Assembly: GCA_013399875.1 (NCBI GenBank)
Contig: VXAZ01000953.1
Location: 2,417,890 to 2,481,889, forward strand
Direction of reading: 5' to 3'
Source: Gymnorhina tibicen
Lineage: Eukaryota; Chordata; Aves; Passeriformes; Artamidae
Length of the DNA stretch: 64,000 nucleotides
The notes under the pieces were generated by a model, which was given only the letters and a program-made list of their open reading frames with translations, made no database searches and had not been told where the DNA came from. Within the stretch, counting starts at the first letter, position 1. Each line of letters begins with the position of its first letter. A program made the position numbers and the translations under genes. This document shows, piece by piece, positions 48,951-61,625 of the stretch.

Positions 48951-51900
48951 GAATTAATTTTTTTTTTTGAAAATAGGAAAATGGAACATTTTGATTTTGG
49001 AGGAATTTGGGTATACTACTTTGAGAGCTGTCAAAATAGACACAAAAGCGGCCATGTAGTCAGCATTTATTACCCTGCTTTATTCTGTATGCATTCAGAT
49101 ACAAACCCAGCTGAGACCGTAACAGTCCATTTTCACAAAGCAGATTTAGGGCCGGTGTTTATTTTGCCTTTTATGCACATTTCTAAAGGCATATTTGCTA
49201 AGCAGAAGTGTGAGAAACTACTGCTTAACCTGAAGCATCTACAGCTGGCTGGAGGAAGCAGAATTTCTCCTGCTCCTGCCCCAAGCAATTACTAGGGGTT
49301 TGGCATTACCAGGATTAAATTGTAGCATTTCTGCTATAACCTGCTACAGAGAGCAACTCAGGGCCACTCTGCCTCCCCAGGTGGCATTAGGGAAACACAA
49401 CCTGAGTACGGTGCCTTATATAGAGGGAACCAGCAATCTATTTTATGTATTGATGTATGGCAGAAACCATCTCAAGCTGTTTGGGACTCCATCTACGCAC
49501 AGAGCTGTAATTGCTTTGTCCCTTGGCAAAGGTCTGCAGAAGAAGGGCGGCAGAGATTTACTCACTGATTAAACTCCAACATGACACATACACATCCAAC
49601 TGTAACTTCCTTGCAGTTGTATTTTACTCCCCCAAAAGAGAAATTCAAGTAGGAATGACCTGAATTCCATTTGGTCAGATGGGGTTGTTCCTTGAGATGC
49701 TTTGCAATCACTGTTCTCCAAGCTAAGTCTAAACAAAAAGGGCAGTCGTTTGGAAAGGGTTCATCTAAAATTAAGCATATAGTGCAGAGAGATGAATTTC
49801 AGAGGTGTTGAGTTCTCACAGCTACTGCCTCTTATAGTATCACTGGGGTGTAAATGCAATAGGAATAATAAGGCAGGTGGAGGGATGTTGGACCCGGGAG
49901 GGCAGTTACCCCAGACTTTAACATTAGCACTTCCAGGAACAATAGAGATGCCTTAGTAAGTAAGATAATATGGAATGAGTTTTGTATTAGTCAGTGTTGG
50001 CACCTAGGAAATCCAGAATAACAAAAATCTTTATTATAATTTAGTTGGTCTTCATAAAACCAAACAACATGCCTGTTTTTATAGCTTAAAACCGCCTTCA
50101 GGTAAAGTGAAATTTTTTGTCATTCTGGTTTTTACAGGAACTACTAAAGAAAGGCAGGTAAAGCAATTTGGTTAAAGCTTCACCAGCAGATTTACAGAGG
50201 ATGTTGGAAATGAAAGATCCTATTCAGAGCAGGATGGTCTGGGTGGGTCAGATCTGCCCTGTGGCTCAGCTCCTTCTGGCCAGTCCCTGCTGGAGAGAGG
50301 GCAAACGATGACAAGGACTGTGACAGCGTGCTCCATCCAAAGAGCTGAGTGCTCTCGAGCACAGGCAAGCTCCTGCCACCATAAATCCCTCTTGCTCACA
50401 CCTCCCTGCAATCTGCAAAGCAAGGCCCAAAAGTGCCACCATACTCTGCACTCATCAGAGGCAGACACAACCAGTGATGCAGACTGTCAGCCAAACTATG
50501 CCCACTCAGGGACAGAAAAAAACGGGGGAGTTAAGAGCTCATTTCTTACTCTGTAGTTTGGGGGCTGGTCTGCCAAAAGGAGAATATTAGACTAGACAGC
50601 TTCTGAATCAGACACATTCAGCAGCACCTGTGTTTGTCAGGGAAAAGTATCCTTCTGATACATTTGCTTTTTCCCCATTCTTCTCTGTATGAACTGTCTG
50701 TAAATAATTTAAGTGCATCCCTTGCTGGCTGTTGCTGTCCCAAGGTCTTCCTTCCATCAGTATTCTCCAAAAGGAAGCATGCTTCTTTCCTCTCATAATG
50801 CACCAACTTTTTCATTGCTTCTTTATGCTCACTCCTCACCAATCTAAATAATGGATCAATTGAGGTTTTATTCTTTGCTTTAATTAGGTCTTGAATTTTG
50901 AGAGTATTTTACTGTAATTACTTCATTAAACGTGAACTGAAAAGCAAAAACCTTCCAAACAAAGTAAGCTGTGTTTGTGATTTTCTGTCATTTTTTTTAA
51001 TGACACATAAAGGCAAACTCAAAACTCTAATAGGATATGAAGTTTTTCTCTCAGCTCTGTGTCTGGCTAAATACTGACAGCCTGTGCTCACTGTTTCAAA
51101 CCAGCAGAGAGAAAGAAAGAGAGAGGCAGAAGGGCAAAACACAGCTATGGACCAACTCAGTCAGTCAGTCTTTGACTTAGAGTGGCCTCAGAATACTAAA
51201 AGTGCTTTTATTACACATCCACCTGACTCGTACACCTATGCACTTGATGCTTTATTTCAGGCCAAAATAATGGCTTGTGGAGGTACCTAAGATACACCTT
51301 CCTTTTATCTGAGTGTGAACAAGTTTGCAGAAAACCAACCAGAATCACAACTTCCTACCAACTCCCCATCACACCAGCATAATTCCTCACTGATTGACTC
51401 CACAGATTTTTGATCCCTTTTCCACAACCTGGCAACTGTCTGACACCCAAGGCAAAACAGGGAGTCAAATCACAAAGGTTGTATTCACAGAGAGGCAAGT
51501 GGGAAAGAGAGGGTGCAGGGAGGTGGGCAAGAGGCTGAAACCAGAGCAATGGCTTCTTCCAGTTTGGGAAGCCCATGGTCAAATGCTGGTTAAGTCAGGG
51601 GAAGTTTCAATGTCAAATTGAGAGGTCCCCAAATGGAGGAAGTCTGGTTCCTCACACTTTGCTAAATGCTCCTGGGTTATTTTTTTACTGGGGAGAGAGA
51701 GGGAAGAAGGAGGGGAAAGAGGACTTGATGGAGGGGGAAGATTGAGTCTGCTTTTCCCTCACTAAAATTTGACTCAAATTCTGAAACAGAACACTTTGGA
51801 ATCTTAATATTTCTAATGGTAAAAAATGAAGCAGAAATGTGCATTTTCAGGATACTGTCATAACAGATTCCATATAAAACAAGTCAAGAGCATGAGAAAG

Positions 51901-54900
51901 AAGAGGACTGCTATGCAGCGCATTTTAAAAACGTTAAAATCCCCTTCACAATCGTTCCTTCTCCCTGTTCCCCCAAGACTTCTAACTTGGATAACAAACT
52001 GAGATGCAACCAGGAAAACATATATCTAATGCATCCAGATTGCTTCAGTTCTGGATTTGTACAGCCCTTAGCACAAAAAGATTAATTCCCTTGAAGATTA
52101 ATTGTTTTAAGCACTTATGCCAAACCAGCAAGAAGCAAGAATAACTGCAGTCTGAAAAATCAAGAGGATCTGTGTAGAAGTCTAGGAAGACTCTACAATG
52201 CTATAAATCTTAGGGTGCAGATCTTAAAGTTATATTGTGTAATAATCGTAACAACAGAACAAGGTGTTTTATGCATAATTTGATAAAGCATCCCATCCCA
52301 AACTTATTAACACAAAACCGGTGCTGTCAGGTCAAAAGGTCCTGCTAGCTCCCAGGCCATGTCTGACACTGGCCACAAGCAAATGCCCTATGAAAGGGCT
52401 ATCAAAAACCTGGATAAAATACAGCAATGTTTCTCCCCAGTATATTCTCCCAGCATACAGCAATGTAAAGCCTAGGGACTTCCTGAGCCAGTGTTTACCT
52501 ATATATTTGAGTTTAATAGCCCTTGATGGACTATTCCATTCACTCCCTAATCCTTTTTTGAACCCATTCTTACTTCTGGCCTCACAGACAACCCGTGGTG
52601 ACAATTTCCCTACTTAATTGTATAGAGAATGTATAATACAATGTGAATATTGCAACTAAATGAAGGCTAAAGGGGAAAATGATAAGTCTGTGAGCAGGAT
52701 GAGAGAGAGAAGGGGAGGAAATATTTTGCATGATTAAAGGGGATATGATAAGGAGTGACAGGCTGAAATTATATTCAGCTCAAAGAACAGAAAAGATCTC
52801 AGTCTGTTGGGTAGTTATGTATGCTCCCAGCGGATGTGTTGATAACTCCACCTTAAACTGGACAGGATAATTCACTCATCTGGCAGCAATACCTGGGGCT
52901 ATCCTGTTCTGGAAGGAACAGCAAACAGTCTGGATATAGAAGCAATTTTTCAAGCTTAGAATAAATTTTTGCAAAGTCAAACACAAATTTTGAAAGGAGG
53001 AAAGTTTTCTAAAGAGAAGTCTTGAACAGAATTCCTACCTGCTGCAACGGAGAAGGAAGAAAGACATTACATTTAATGTTGTGAAAGGGCTGCAGGCTGG
53101 GAAAGGCTGTCTCTGGCCTTACAGAGAGGAGGCGTGTGGTACAGATTGTTGTGGGATGACTGATGCCAATGGCTCTTCGCAAGACTGCATTCAATGCTGT
53201 TTTTCTTAATGTGTTCGCTCCGCTCTGCTGCTTGGTTGGTAAATTTTTGTTAGTCAAACTGGCCAAGAGGGAGCTGGATTGGTACAAAGGGAGGATTGAT
53301 ATGGCTACCATGGCTGAGACCAGAAACATGCATACGCATATGTGTGCACTCACACGCACACAAATTTGAAGTGTATGAATCCCTTAGGCATCCAGCCTAT
53401 TAAGTAAGGAGGAGCAGAGAATAAGAAATTTTATATTACTGCTTATAGAAGGGTTCTTCATCTGTCTCTGGAAAATGCCAAGCTATTTAGGAGGAAAAGA
53501 AAAAAGAGGAACAGCTCTCAATTCTTCTGAAATCTCAGTATTAGAGCCAATGGACTCTTGAAATTTTTCCCAGCTTCCATATATTCTGAAAAGCATGCCT
53601 ATCCCACAGACAGTGCTGGGGGAAGATGTTCCCAAAGTTTTTACAATTCTTATGAATGTTTAACCTCATGATCAGTTTGTCTGGCCCTCCTGGATCCCAT
53701 CCTGGAGGTACTTTGGCCTAGAGGCCACAGGTTAAGTTACTCTCAGAGTCCTGCTTGGACCATGGCCTTTCTGCAGAGTCTGACAAAAAAAGGGGGTCAT
53801 TTTGAAATTATGGTTTTCTGATGTGAATTCCTGCCCACCAGAACTGTACGGAAATGACCAACTCATTTTGTATCCCATAGGTTGCTGCATGGTAGCAGCT
53901 TCCAAATTTGCTGAGCTGGGCAGGATTCAAACTGGCAAGCTTTACTGCTACAGAGTGGCTTTCCATTTCACCTTTGAAGGAAAAATTATCTAAAGTGGTT
54001 CTGCCTAAATCAGAGCTCACTTCTACCCCCCTTCCTTCTCCACCATATTTCAGGACTGAGCGTGACATCTGGCATGACACATGGGAAACCTGCAATCTAG
54101 ATAACACATTCATCTTTGTAAGTGAAAGACATCCATATATTTCAACATAGAGTAGGAAAGGCTTGCAGCAAGAGAATCCAGCAACCTGGCCAGGCACTCT
54201 GCATATTTTATGAATGTCAGCACCTACACTACCTCAGCCAGTGGAAAAACAACGCTCATCAAAGTGGTCTTGAGGGCACTGACTTGGGCAGCAGAGACAA
54301 GTATTTCTGGGAGAGGAGACTATAACTGTGTTTCATTCTTCTGCTTTCCCCCATGCTTCCTGGCATCTCCAGTGACTCATAGTTCTGCCTTCATTTATGG
54401 AAGGAGGCAAATGTTCATACACTGGGCGAGGCGAGTCACCAGCTACTGTGCTCCTCACGCTGCCTTCCTGCAGCCATTCTGCACATGCTGGATGCACAGG
54501 GCTCAGTGAAGCATGCCTTGAAGCCCTGCCCGCTGCAGCTCTTGGTGCATATCTGCCTCACTCCCCATCTCCCTTTGTGATCCATGTTCCACATCCACCT
54601 GCAAAGTCAAGTTCTTGCTCTTCTGACCTACTTTGGACCTCATCACACTTGCTGTTGTTACAGACTGTCCCAGGCTGCTGTTTCAAAGCCATTTCTTCCT
54701 CTGTGGTTACACACAGCAGCTCTGGGGAGGACAAGGAATGCTTAAAGCCCAGGAGAACTGAAAATACTAGCACTGGTATGTTTTGCTGATGAAATAAGAC
54801 ACATGAGCAAACATCACTATCTTCTTTGAAACATTTAGAAGTCTGAATGAGCACAAGAGCAAGACATGCCAGCCTACTTCCAGCTGAACATCAGCACGCA

Positions 54901-55179
54901 CAGCTTATGGTTTCAGAGACCAGCTGTGGTGAATTCAGCCAAGGGAATTCTACTGGGTCCTTCTCCTTCTATTCAAAACCCGAAAAATTAAGGGCCCATT
55001 CTCCAAACAAATCCTCTCTGGCCAAGAACTGGGGAAGACAGGGTGAACTAATATCCCACTGGTCAGTAAATTTGGAGGTGGTTTCTCTGCAAGGGGACAC
55101 AATTTTGGAGTTCCTCTGAAGCTCTTAAGATTCTGTGAATGTGGGAGCCATTTGGACAGGAGAGCAAACTATTTATGTA
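48951..55179. other. Intergenic, no recognisable gene
   Basis: About 6 kb with frames up to 130 codons (54397-54789 plus), none recognisable and several overlapped on the other strand (53808-54197, 54558-54854). Poly-T at 48959-48968; a purine-rich simple stretch (GAGAGAGGGAAGAAGGAGGGG-like) at 51690-51742. No CR1, SINE or LTR recognised. Confidence 0.5.
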
Positions 55180-55830
55180 ACACGCACTCCAGGCTTGCTT
55201 CCAAAATGCTGGCCTTTGATCAGGAAAAGACATTATCCAAAGCCAACCCTACAAACACCAGCAAGAGTGCCAGAGTGGCCAGATGGTGCTCGGGTACCAC
55301 TGCAGCCCCCTGGACCGATTCCCTTGCAAACACTGGCAACTGTGATGGGCAAGGACGCACCCTCCCTCCCCATCACTCCCTTCATAAATCCAGCAAGGTA
55401 TGCCAACTTTCCCCGGCAGCATCAGGCACTCCTGCAGCTCCCTGCTGCTCCTCTCATAAGCACGTTGCCAATGGGCCCTCACAGTGCCAAATATTGCTGC
55501 ATCTTCCAAAGTGCTTCCCAGTCAAGCACTAGCAGAGGCGCTACGACAGCGTCACTACTGATCCGCTCCTCCTTACCCTTTCGATTGCAGGTACTGGCAG
55601 TGATGCCAAGGCACTCAAATTGTGCCAGACATAGATAAAGATGCTTTGTAATAATACCTTCTTGCAAAAAATGGCAAAAAGACCTAAGTATCCATATGGT
55701 GCTCTAATAACCTTACCTTGCCCTTTGTGGCTCACAAACACTGGCAAGGATACCAAGCTGCCCAAAGTAACCTTACAAATCTTTGAGGGACTCCCTAATC
55801 AGAGGAAAAAGAATCCTTCAGTGCTGCTGG
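55180..55830 (+). repeat. Decayed tandem array, ~70-bp units
   Basis: A core word related to AAACACTGGCAAGGATGCCA recurs at about 55253, 55328, 55386, 55458, 55524, 55589, 55666 and 55736, with probable extra copies at each edge; the spacings are 75, 58, 72, 66, 65, 77 and 70. Second parts of units also match: ATGGTGCTCGGGTACC (55283) with ATGGTGCTCTAATAACC (55696), and CCTTACCCTTTCGATTGC (55571) with CCTTACCTTGCCCTTTGTGG (55711). Units are highly diverged, so the array is old. Open frames of 167, 126 and 86 codons cross it, a by-product of periodicity and composition or a faint trace of a repeat protein. Confidence 0.7.
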
Positions 55831-57939
55831 CAGGTAGTTTCACTTACTCATATGTAATTCAGAGCCATCTACAAGCTTATAAGCAACCACTCTTACAATA
55901 ACTTCCTTCTCTTCTGTCTTCACCACCAGGAAAGCTGCCCTGAGGAAACCCCCAGATGTACACAGACAATATCCCTAAATGCTATGACACAAACCAGTGC
56001 TGCTAAAACGAACTTCTTCACCTGCCTGTTTAGTGTGATGCGTTTTGGTGGCACAGTGTTTCACTGGCCCACTGGTAGTCCATTAGTGGCAAATGCCTAA
56101 GAGTTTGGTGCATGTATAAAAAAGGAAAAAGAAATCATGGCGCAAGTGATGTCTTAGAGAGCTTATGCTAATTAAAAACGTAGGCACTCCAATCTCTTCC
56201 TACTACTGCTGTATATTCTTTACTGACCCACAAACCAAAATGGAGCTTTGGCAGGCTAAGAGAAGAGAAGCAGAATTTTTCTAATACTATTACCTGAAAA
56301 CATTGTCCCTGCTTCCCTCCACTAATACCGCTTGGCCTCTTTGGCCAGCTACAAACCCATGCTGCTTCCACTTGTAAAGGAAAAAACTGACAGAAGATGA
56401 AAGGCTGCTTCTGTGCTCCAAATGCCTCATACTTTGATTAAAAATGTTTTTGTCAATTAGAGATTGATTTTTGCTGTTCATTAAAGTGATGGATGTCAGT
56501 GCTGATGGAGGTGATATTTTACCCTGCGGTGGCCTGCTATATAGATGGGTAAGAGAAGCCGGAGGCTCCAGTTTGCTAGAGTGGAGTTGATGACCAGGAC
56601 TGGGATAAAATAGACCAGTCAGAGGATGGAGAAATGAGTGCCATAGTGCTCAGGTAGGAGCAAGGGAAAGCTCTCATTGCAGAGTTTTGTAGTCAGTCCT
56701 TACCACTTTATCTTTCTGAAGGCACAGTGGAAGCTGAAGATAGAGAAGTAGAGACAGAGATGTGGGGTTTTTAGGAGGGTTGCACAGTGGGAATGAAGAT
56801 AAGATTGTACAGATGCCACAAGCTGCTAAGTTTTTGTATGCAGGCTATGCAAAATTTCCCCAACTCAAGCTGAGCTTCTCCTCTAGGAATTCACATCCTG
56901 ACATGGCCATTAAGAGGACATTCCCTGAGACGAGGACAGGGCTGTCCTTGAACTGCATGGGATAGGTTCAAGCTAAGACACAAGAGAAGCCGAGAGCTTC
57001 AAATACATAACCAATGACTGTACTGCAATTTTCCTAAAATTAATCTACTTTCACCACGCACTTTTTGCAGGGCAGGGCCACACCTTACTTGTGTTGCTAC
57101 CAGAGAGGGTAAGACAGGAAGTTATCAGAAGCTGCAGTATTTTGCAATGCTGTACACATCATGCTTTTGGCATTATTAGCCCAGGCCACGTGAAGGAGAA
57201 AAATCAGGAGTCATACACAAGAAATAATGGTAGAGTCATACCATCTACTGGAAGTGGCAAAGCACACACAAATATGACATCTCCCTGGGGCTGGATCTCC
57301 CCAGAACTACCAGTTTCTGTAGAAGAAAGTTTGGGCATCCACACCTCTTCAGAACTATGATACAGCCCCCTGACCACCCAGCTGGATTTTACAAATTTTT
57401 TCAACCTACTGCACACCTATCCATGCTTTTGCAGGCATGGAAAGAGAAGGAAATGTGACCCTGCCCCACAGGAGAGTCCTGATGCAGCAGGAATTCAAAG
57501 GCACAATTCAGTGGCCTGACAACAGTCCCCATATAAAATGTCCCAGTCTCTGAGAAAGCCATTTGGGACCAGCAGCTACATCAGATATTACAGCAGCTTC
57601 ACTCCTTGCTGGGGCAATAGCGGGAGGATTCAGGTGTGCACAGTGTTACGATTACATTAAATGGGCTGAGTAATAATGCCCTTCATGCCATGCTATCCTC
57701 CTGCCTTCAGCAGGGACATAGAGCAGCCACGTGGCAGTCACTAATGCGCAACAAGGGGCTGAAACACAGCTCTGCAAAAATTCTCCTGCTCCCTTTCACT
57801 GCTGAAATCTGTTATCCGTAGGTCCCCCATCTCCTTCAAGTTCCAGTTTTAGACACAAACTGTGTGTGCATATAAAAACACACACACGCACAGACACGTA
57901 TATTTGTATGCTGATGAGATCGTTAAACTTATCAGCTCT
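55831..57939. other. Intergenic, no recognisable gene
   Basis: Chance frames only (under 90 codons). No recognised repeat. A short CA-rich stretch near 57875-57898 (ACACACACGCACAGACACG) is a degenerate microsatellite. Confidence 0.55.
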
Positions 57940-58129
57940 CCAATTCATTTGAGGTTCGTTATGGAGCTGCAGCGCTGCTCCTTTCATCTGGAAATGGAAA
58001 GGGAACGGCCTTTACCCCCCTCTCGAAATTAAAGCGAAATGGGTACCATTTTATTTTAAGTGCCCATTAAGTAAAGCGTAACTGAAACCAAGTTACAATG
58101 GGTGCCTCAGGGGGATGAACATAGGAGAG

Positions 58130-58130
<1 letters not shown>

Positions 58131-58166
<36 letters not shown>
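58131..58166. repeat. (AC)18 microsatellite
   Basis: Eighteen uninterrupted AC units followed by GCACCCACC. It is the longest pure dinucleotide repeat in the window and a likely length-polymorphic site. Confidence 0.97.
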
Positions 58167-58170
<4 letters not shown>

Positions 58171-58346
58171 CCACCAACAGCAAATGGCAGCAGGCACGAA
58201 AATCAGGGGAATAAACATCAAAGCACTTCATAATGCAGCGATAGTTAAAAGCCTATTTTACACCCAGAAATGGTGAGAGATGCGGGCCCAAGAGCTCTTC
58301 AGTGCCTTTGAAAGACCCATTTAAGTCTTATTAAAATATTACCTGC

Positions 58347-58361
58347 TTTTTTTTTTTTTTT
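58347..58361. repeat. Poly-T tract (T15)
   Basis: Fifteen consecutive T within the AT-rich candidate block. No retroposon body recognised. Confidence 0.85.
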
Positions 58362-58660
58362 GTGCCTTTCACTGGATTTAAACTCTTAATTCATCTTCCG
58401 TAATTTTTTCTGCACTGGGCTATTGTAAGGGGGAAAAAGACTCAATACTGTTAGTAAAAGGATCTAATTGGTAACTTCTTTTCATCTCAGAAGCCCCCCT
58501 CCCTCCTCCTCCTCTCATTCCTTACAGGTTGGGTCATAGCAGCTTTCTTAATCTTCGGAGATTATTCTTTTGTGGTTTGATGAGACTTCACTAGACTCTT
58601 AAATCTTTTCATTTCACCTCATTTAAATATTTTGGCCAATTGCTGAAGTTAATGATGATG

Positions 58661-60706
58661 AATAGGATTAAGATTAAAGGCTTAAAAGGGTTAGGAGGAG
58701 GAAAAATATATTTCATTTCCAACAATGCATACAGAAGTCTCTTTTCCTCAGTGTTGCATTACCTCTCTGTTAGGGCTGTAGCTCGTAGCTCTTGGCAGGT
58801 CTCTGACATGGCTGCATCTGTCTGTCTCTCTGCAACATCTCTTTTTGGCACCAAGTTCAGTAGAAAAGATCAGGACCTTTGCACTGTCTTTGCATATGCT
58901 CACTTGTTCTTTGTGCTGTCTGCCTCTGCTTGTGCTCTGTCTGTGCTTCCCCGACTTATTCTAAACCCACGTATCTGAATATAACCTTTCAAAGATGTCA
59001 TTTAAAATAAAAAGACCCCGCACATTTATATAGGCAAAATTATCCTTATCATTTTGCACGGCAATTTAGAAGACAACCAGCCTGAAACTCTTGTCTGTGC
59101 ACAGTACAACCCTTTCCCAAAGAAAAAAATCTTCTGCTTTACTGTTCTTTAACTCCCTTCCATATGCTGATTTCCTCTGGTACAAAGTTGAAAAATCATC
59201 CTCATAGTCTCTGAAGCCACAGAAATTGGGCCAAACTGGAAATCTGGCTGCAGCTAAATAAGTCATATTTCCACAACAGTCTTCTGCTTAAAAACATAAA
59301 TACAGTCTCACAGAAATTGCAATTCTAGGAAGTCTTAGATCAGTTTGGACAGGCTTGAGTCCCTCTGGCTGCTGTTTCAAAAGCAGTGGAGAAGAGAACC
59401 AATGGAGTGGCTTGGGTGGGTTATACAAGTTGCGAAATGAAACCAGGCAATTCTCTGTCAAACCCAGCCAGGTAAATTGTGAGCTGGTGGTACTATACCT
59501 CAACCAACATCTCTCCTCTGCTATGGCTGAAGCAGCAAGGAGAAGGTGGGTGGATGGCAGCAGCCAGTTCCTGGAGCAGCACCAGGAATTTGTCGATGCC
59601 GTGCAAGACCCCTGCTCTGACAGGGCATTCTCTATGTTTACCTAAACACCTCTTCCATCCTCAGTGTTGTAAATCTAGATCTTCTCCAACACAAACTTTT
59701 TTAATAGGCGGGAGGAGAGTGAATACATTTTCCAGGCTTCAGTGAAAAAGCTGCATGAGAGGGAACATCATTTATAATGTTAAGGATTAAAAATGGCTTA
59801 CTGTGGGGAATAAAGTGAGCTATGGGTCTGCTGAAGATTTCTGGCATATTGAACACTGTGCTGAGGCTCTAACCTAAAATATTTATAACTGTATTTACCA
59901 GAGTTCATGTTAGACTTGTTTGGGGCAGAGCAGGTCCTTTAACAAAGAAGGAACATGCACAGGGCCAAAGTCTGTTTGGGTTCAATAAAAAATGAGCAAG
60001 GAGGGGAATGAGAGCTGAATGGAGGGAGCTGAAAGATCATTTGGTGTTGCCTTAGGCAAAGCACCAAGTCCACAAGAGAAGCAGTTCTGCTAACATGAGT
60101 CAAAGGATCAAGTATGACTGATACCAAACTTGACAGGGAAAAGCTAATGGGATGTATAAGGATGGACAAGTACAAGGATTTGCCACTCCAGACTGAGGGA
60201 AATATGTGCACAATGAGCAGGCCTATTTAAGATCATCCTTGTAAAACACCCTCACCAACTCTGTGCTTCGGCCAGTGTGAGTAGAAGACCTGGAGAGGAA
60301 GCCGCCAGTGTGGTCACAGCTCAGGACAATGCAGCACTAGCAACAGAAGGACACATCTTGCCTCCCTGATGACAACTCAAGTAGCTGAGCCATTTCCTAA
60401 GTAAGAGGTGATATTTCCTCACTGCTGAAATGAGAGACTTTGTGGAAAATCCTAGACATTGCAGGCAGTGCATAATCATTGTCCTGGCACAACAGAAAGG
60501 TGACTCTCCCAGTGCAGATTGCTTATCTTAAACGTGTCCAGAGACATGTTCGGTTCTTTACACTTCTTAAAGTCTCAGCTGCACGTTCTCTAACTGCTGG
60601 GTAGAAAAATCCTAGTGTGCTCAACAAATTCAAAATCAAATGTTTTGACTGACACAATGGGCTTGAAACAGAGACTTCCAGAGATAAAAGCAGAAGGTAA
60701 AGTGCT
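58661..60706. other. Intergenic, no recognisable gene
   Basis: Chance frames up to 112 codons (58640-58978 plus) with no known similarity. No recognised repeat until the LTR-like segment. Confidence 0.5.
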
Positions 60707-60985
60707 GTAGTCCCCGAGCCACCAGCTGGGATGGCTGGGGAACCAGGAAGCCCAGCAGCTCGGTGGTGGGTGAACTCAGAGNTCCCTTGAAAAAGAACTT
60801 GGCGGGCGGAGCCCGTTCTCTTGCTACCTGGCCAGCCTGCGTGCCGGTCAGAATAAACATCGGATCCCTCGCAAGAGCCATCTCTGGACTCTTTACTTCT
60901 GATACCGCTCGAGCTAGCAGGCTCTGTGTGGGCTTGGCCGCGTGCCTCCATCGCATGGGTGAGAGAGAAACTGTATGCGAGGTGC
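60707..60985 (+). mobile_element. Possible solo LTR remnant (uncertain)
   Basis: A compact, CpG-rich segment in AT-rich surroundings, with a poly-A signal AATAAA at 60852-60857, a GC-rich stretch just before it (GGCGGGCGGAGCCCG) and a short CT-rich part after it, the usual R/U5 layout of a retroviral LTR. The hexamer GTGCTG flanks it at about 60701-60706 and 60980-60985, a possible target-site duplication. Canonical TG...CA ends are not clear and no internal retroviral genes are present. The open minus-strand frames (185 and 118 codons) span it and reflect GC-rich composition. An unrelated CpG-rich element is the alternative. Confidence 0.3.
60782..60782. other. Ambiguous base (N)
   Basis: The only uncalled base in the window, inside the CpG-rich LTR-like segment. 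It turns one residue of the overlapping translations into X. It probably marks a polymorphic or poorly read position. Confidence 0.99.
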
Positions 60986-61424
60986 TGAGCACCGCCAGGA
61001 GTTCCTGAGCCTGGAATTCTTAGGGAAAAGCAACAGCTTCTACCACCAGCCAAGTACCACAGTGACAAGTGGTTGCTCATCAGCAGACTGCAGAGCAGTC
61101 TGATAGCTGTGCAGCATCTTATGGATGCAGAGGCAAATTTTGAGGGGCATATGGACTAAGAGAATTTTTACTCCTTTTAACTACTCCTTAAAAGTCCTCT
61201 CCACTGCCAAGCAGAGAGGCTGCTGGAAGAACAGCTGTGACGGGTATGAGGAGTGTGCAATGGCCCATCACAGCTACATCCATTCCCAGTGTACATTTTC
61301 CATCTTCATTTGCTACCCTAAGCATTCATGCAGATTTGTAAATAGTACACATATCATATTCTGTGGTGAAGTAGACAATCTCTTTCCAAAATGCACTCAT
61401 TTTTAAAGGCTTCATCTGGACTAA
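60986..61424. other. Intergenic, no recognisable gene
   Basis: A frame at 61125-61406 (93 codons) with no recognised similarity. Nothing else seen. Confidence 0.5.
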
Positions 61425-61625
61425 TGAAAGAAAGAAAAGAAAAAGAAAACATGGTTTCCATTTTTTTCTTTTTCAAGATTGAATTTTTAATCTTTTTGTA
61501 ACTGCATCCAATATCAGCATTTGGAAACGGTCAATAGGATCCATTTTAAAAAATAAAATTAAAAACAATTTTAAAATATAAGAAAAGCAAGATTTAATAA
61601 AGATCTAATGGATTTTTTTTTCACT
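61425..61625. repeat. Very AT-rich stretch
   Basis: Nearly all A/T in alternating A-rich and T-rich blocks (AAAGAAAGAAAAGAAAAAGA, TTTTTTTCTTTTTC, TTTTAAAAAATAAAATTAAA). A low-complexity or matrix-attachment-like composition. No gene. Confidence 0.6.

Larger units (their letters stand above)
57940..58660. promoter_or_regulatory. Candidate conserved block split by (AC)n
   Basis: Motif-dense AT-rich sequence on both sides of a microsatellite: TTATTTTAAGTGCCCATTAAG (TTAAGTG at 58056-58062, NK2-type), TAAAGCGTAACTGAAACC, ATAAACATCAAAGCAC, TATTAAAATATTACC, TTTAAACTCTTAATTCATC, ATCTAATTGGTAAC, ATTTAAATATTTTGGCCAATTG. No transposon. Texture suggests a non-coding element; inference only. Confidence 0.33.

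Noticed and set aside
60523..61080. Minus-strand frame of 185 codons containing an X
   Set aside because: It spans the CpG-rich LTR-like segment, overlaps a second 118-codon minus frame and an 81-codon plus frame, and has no recognisable domain. GC-rich composition explains the lack of stops.
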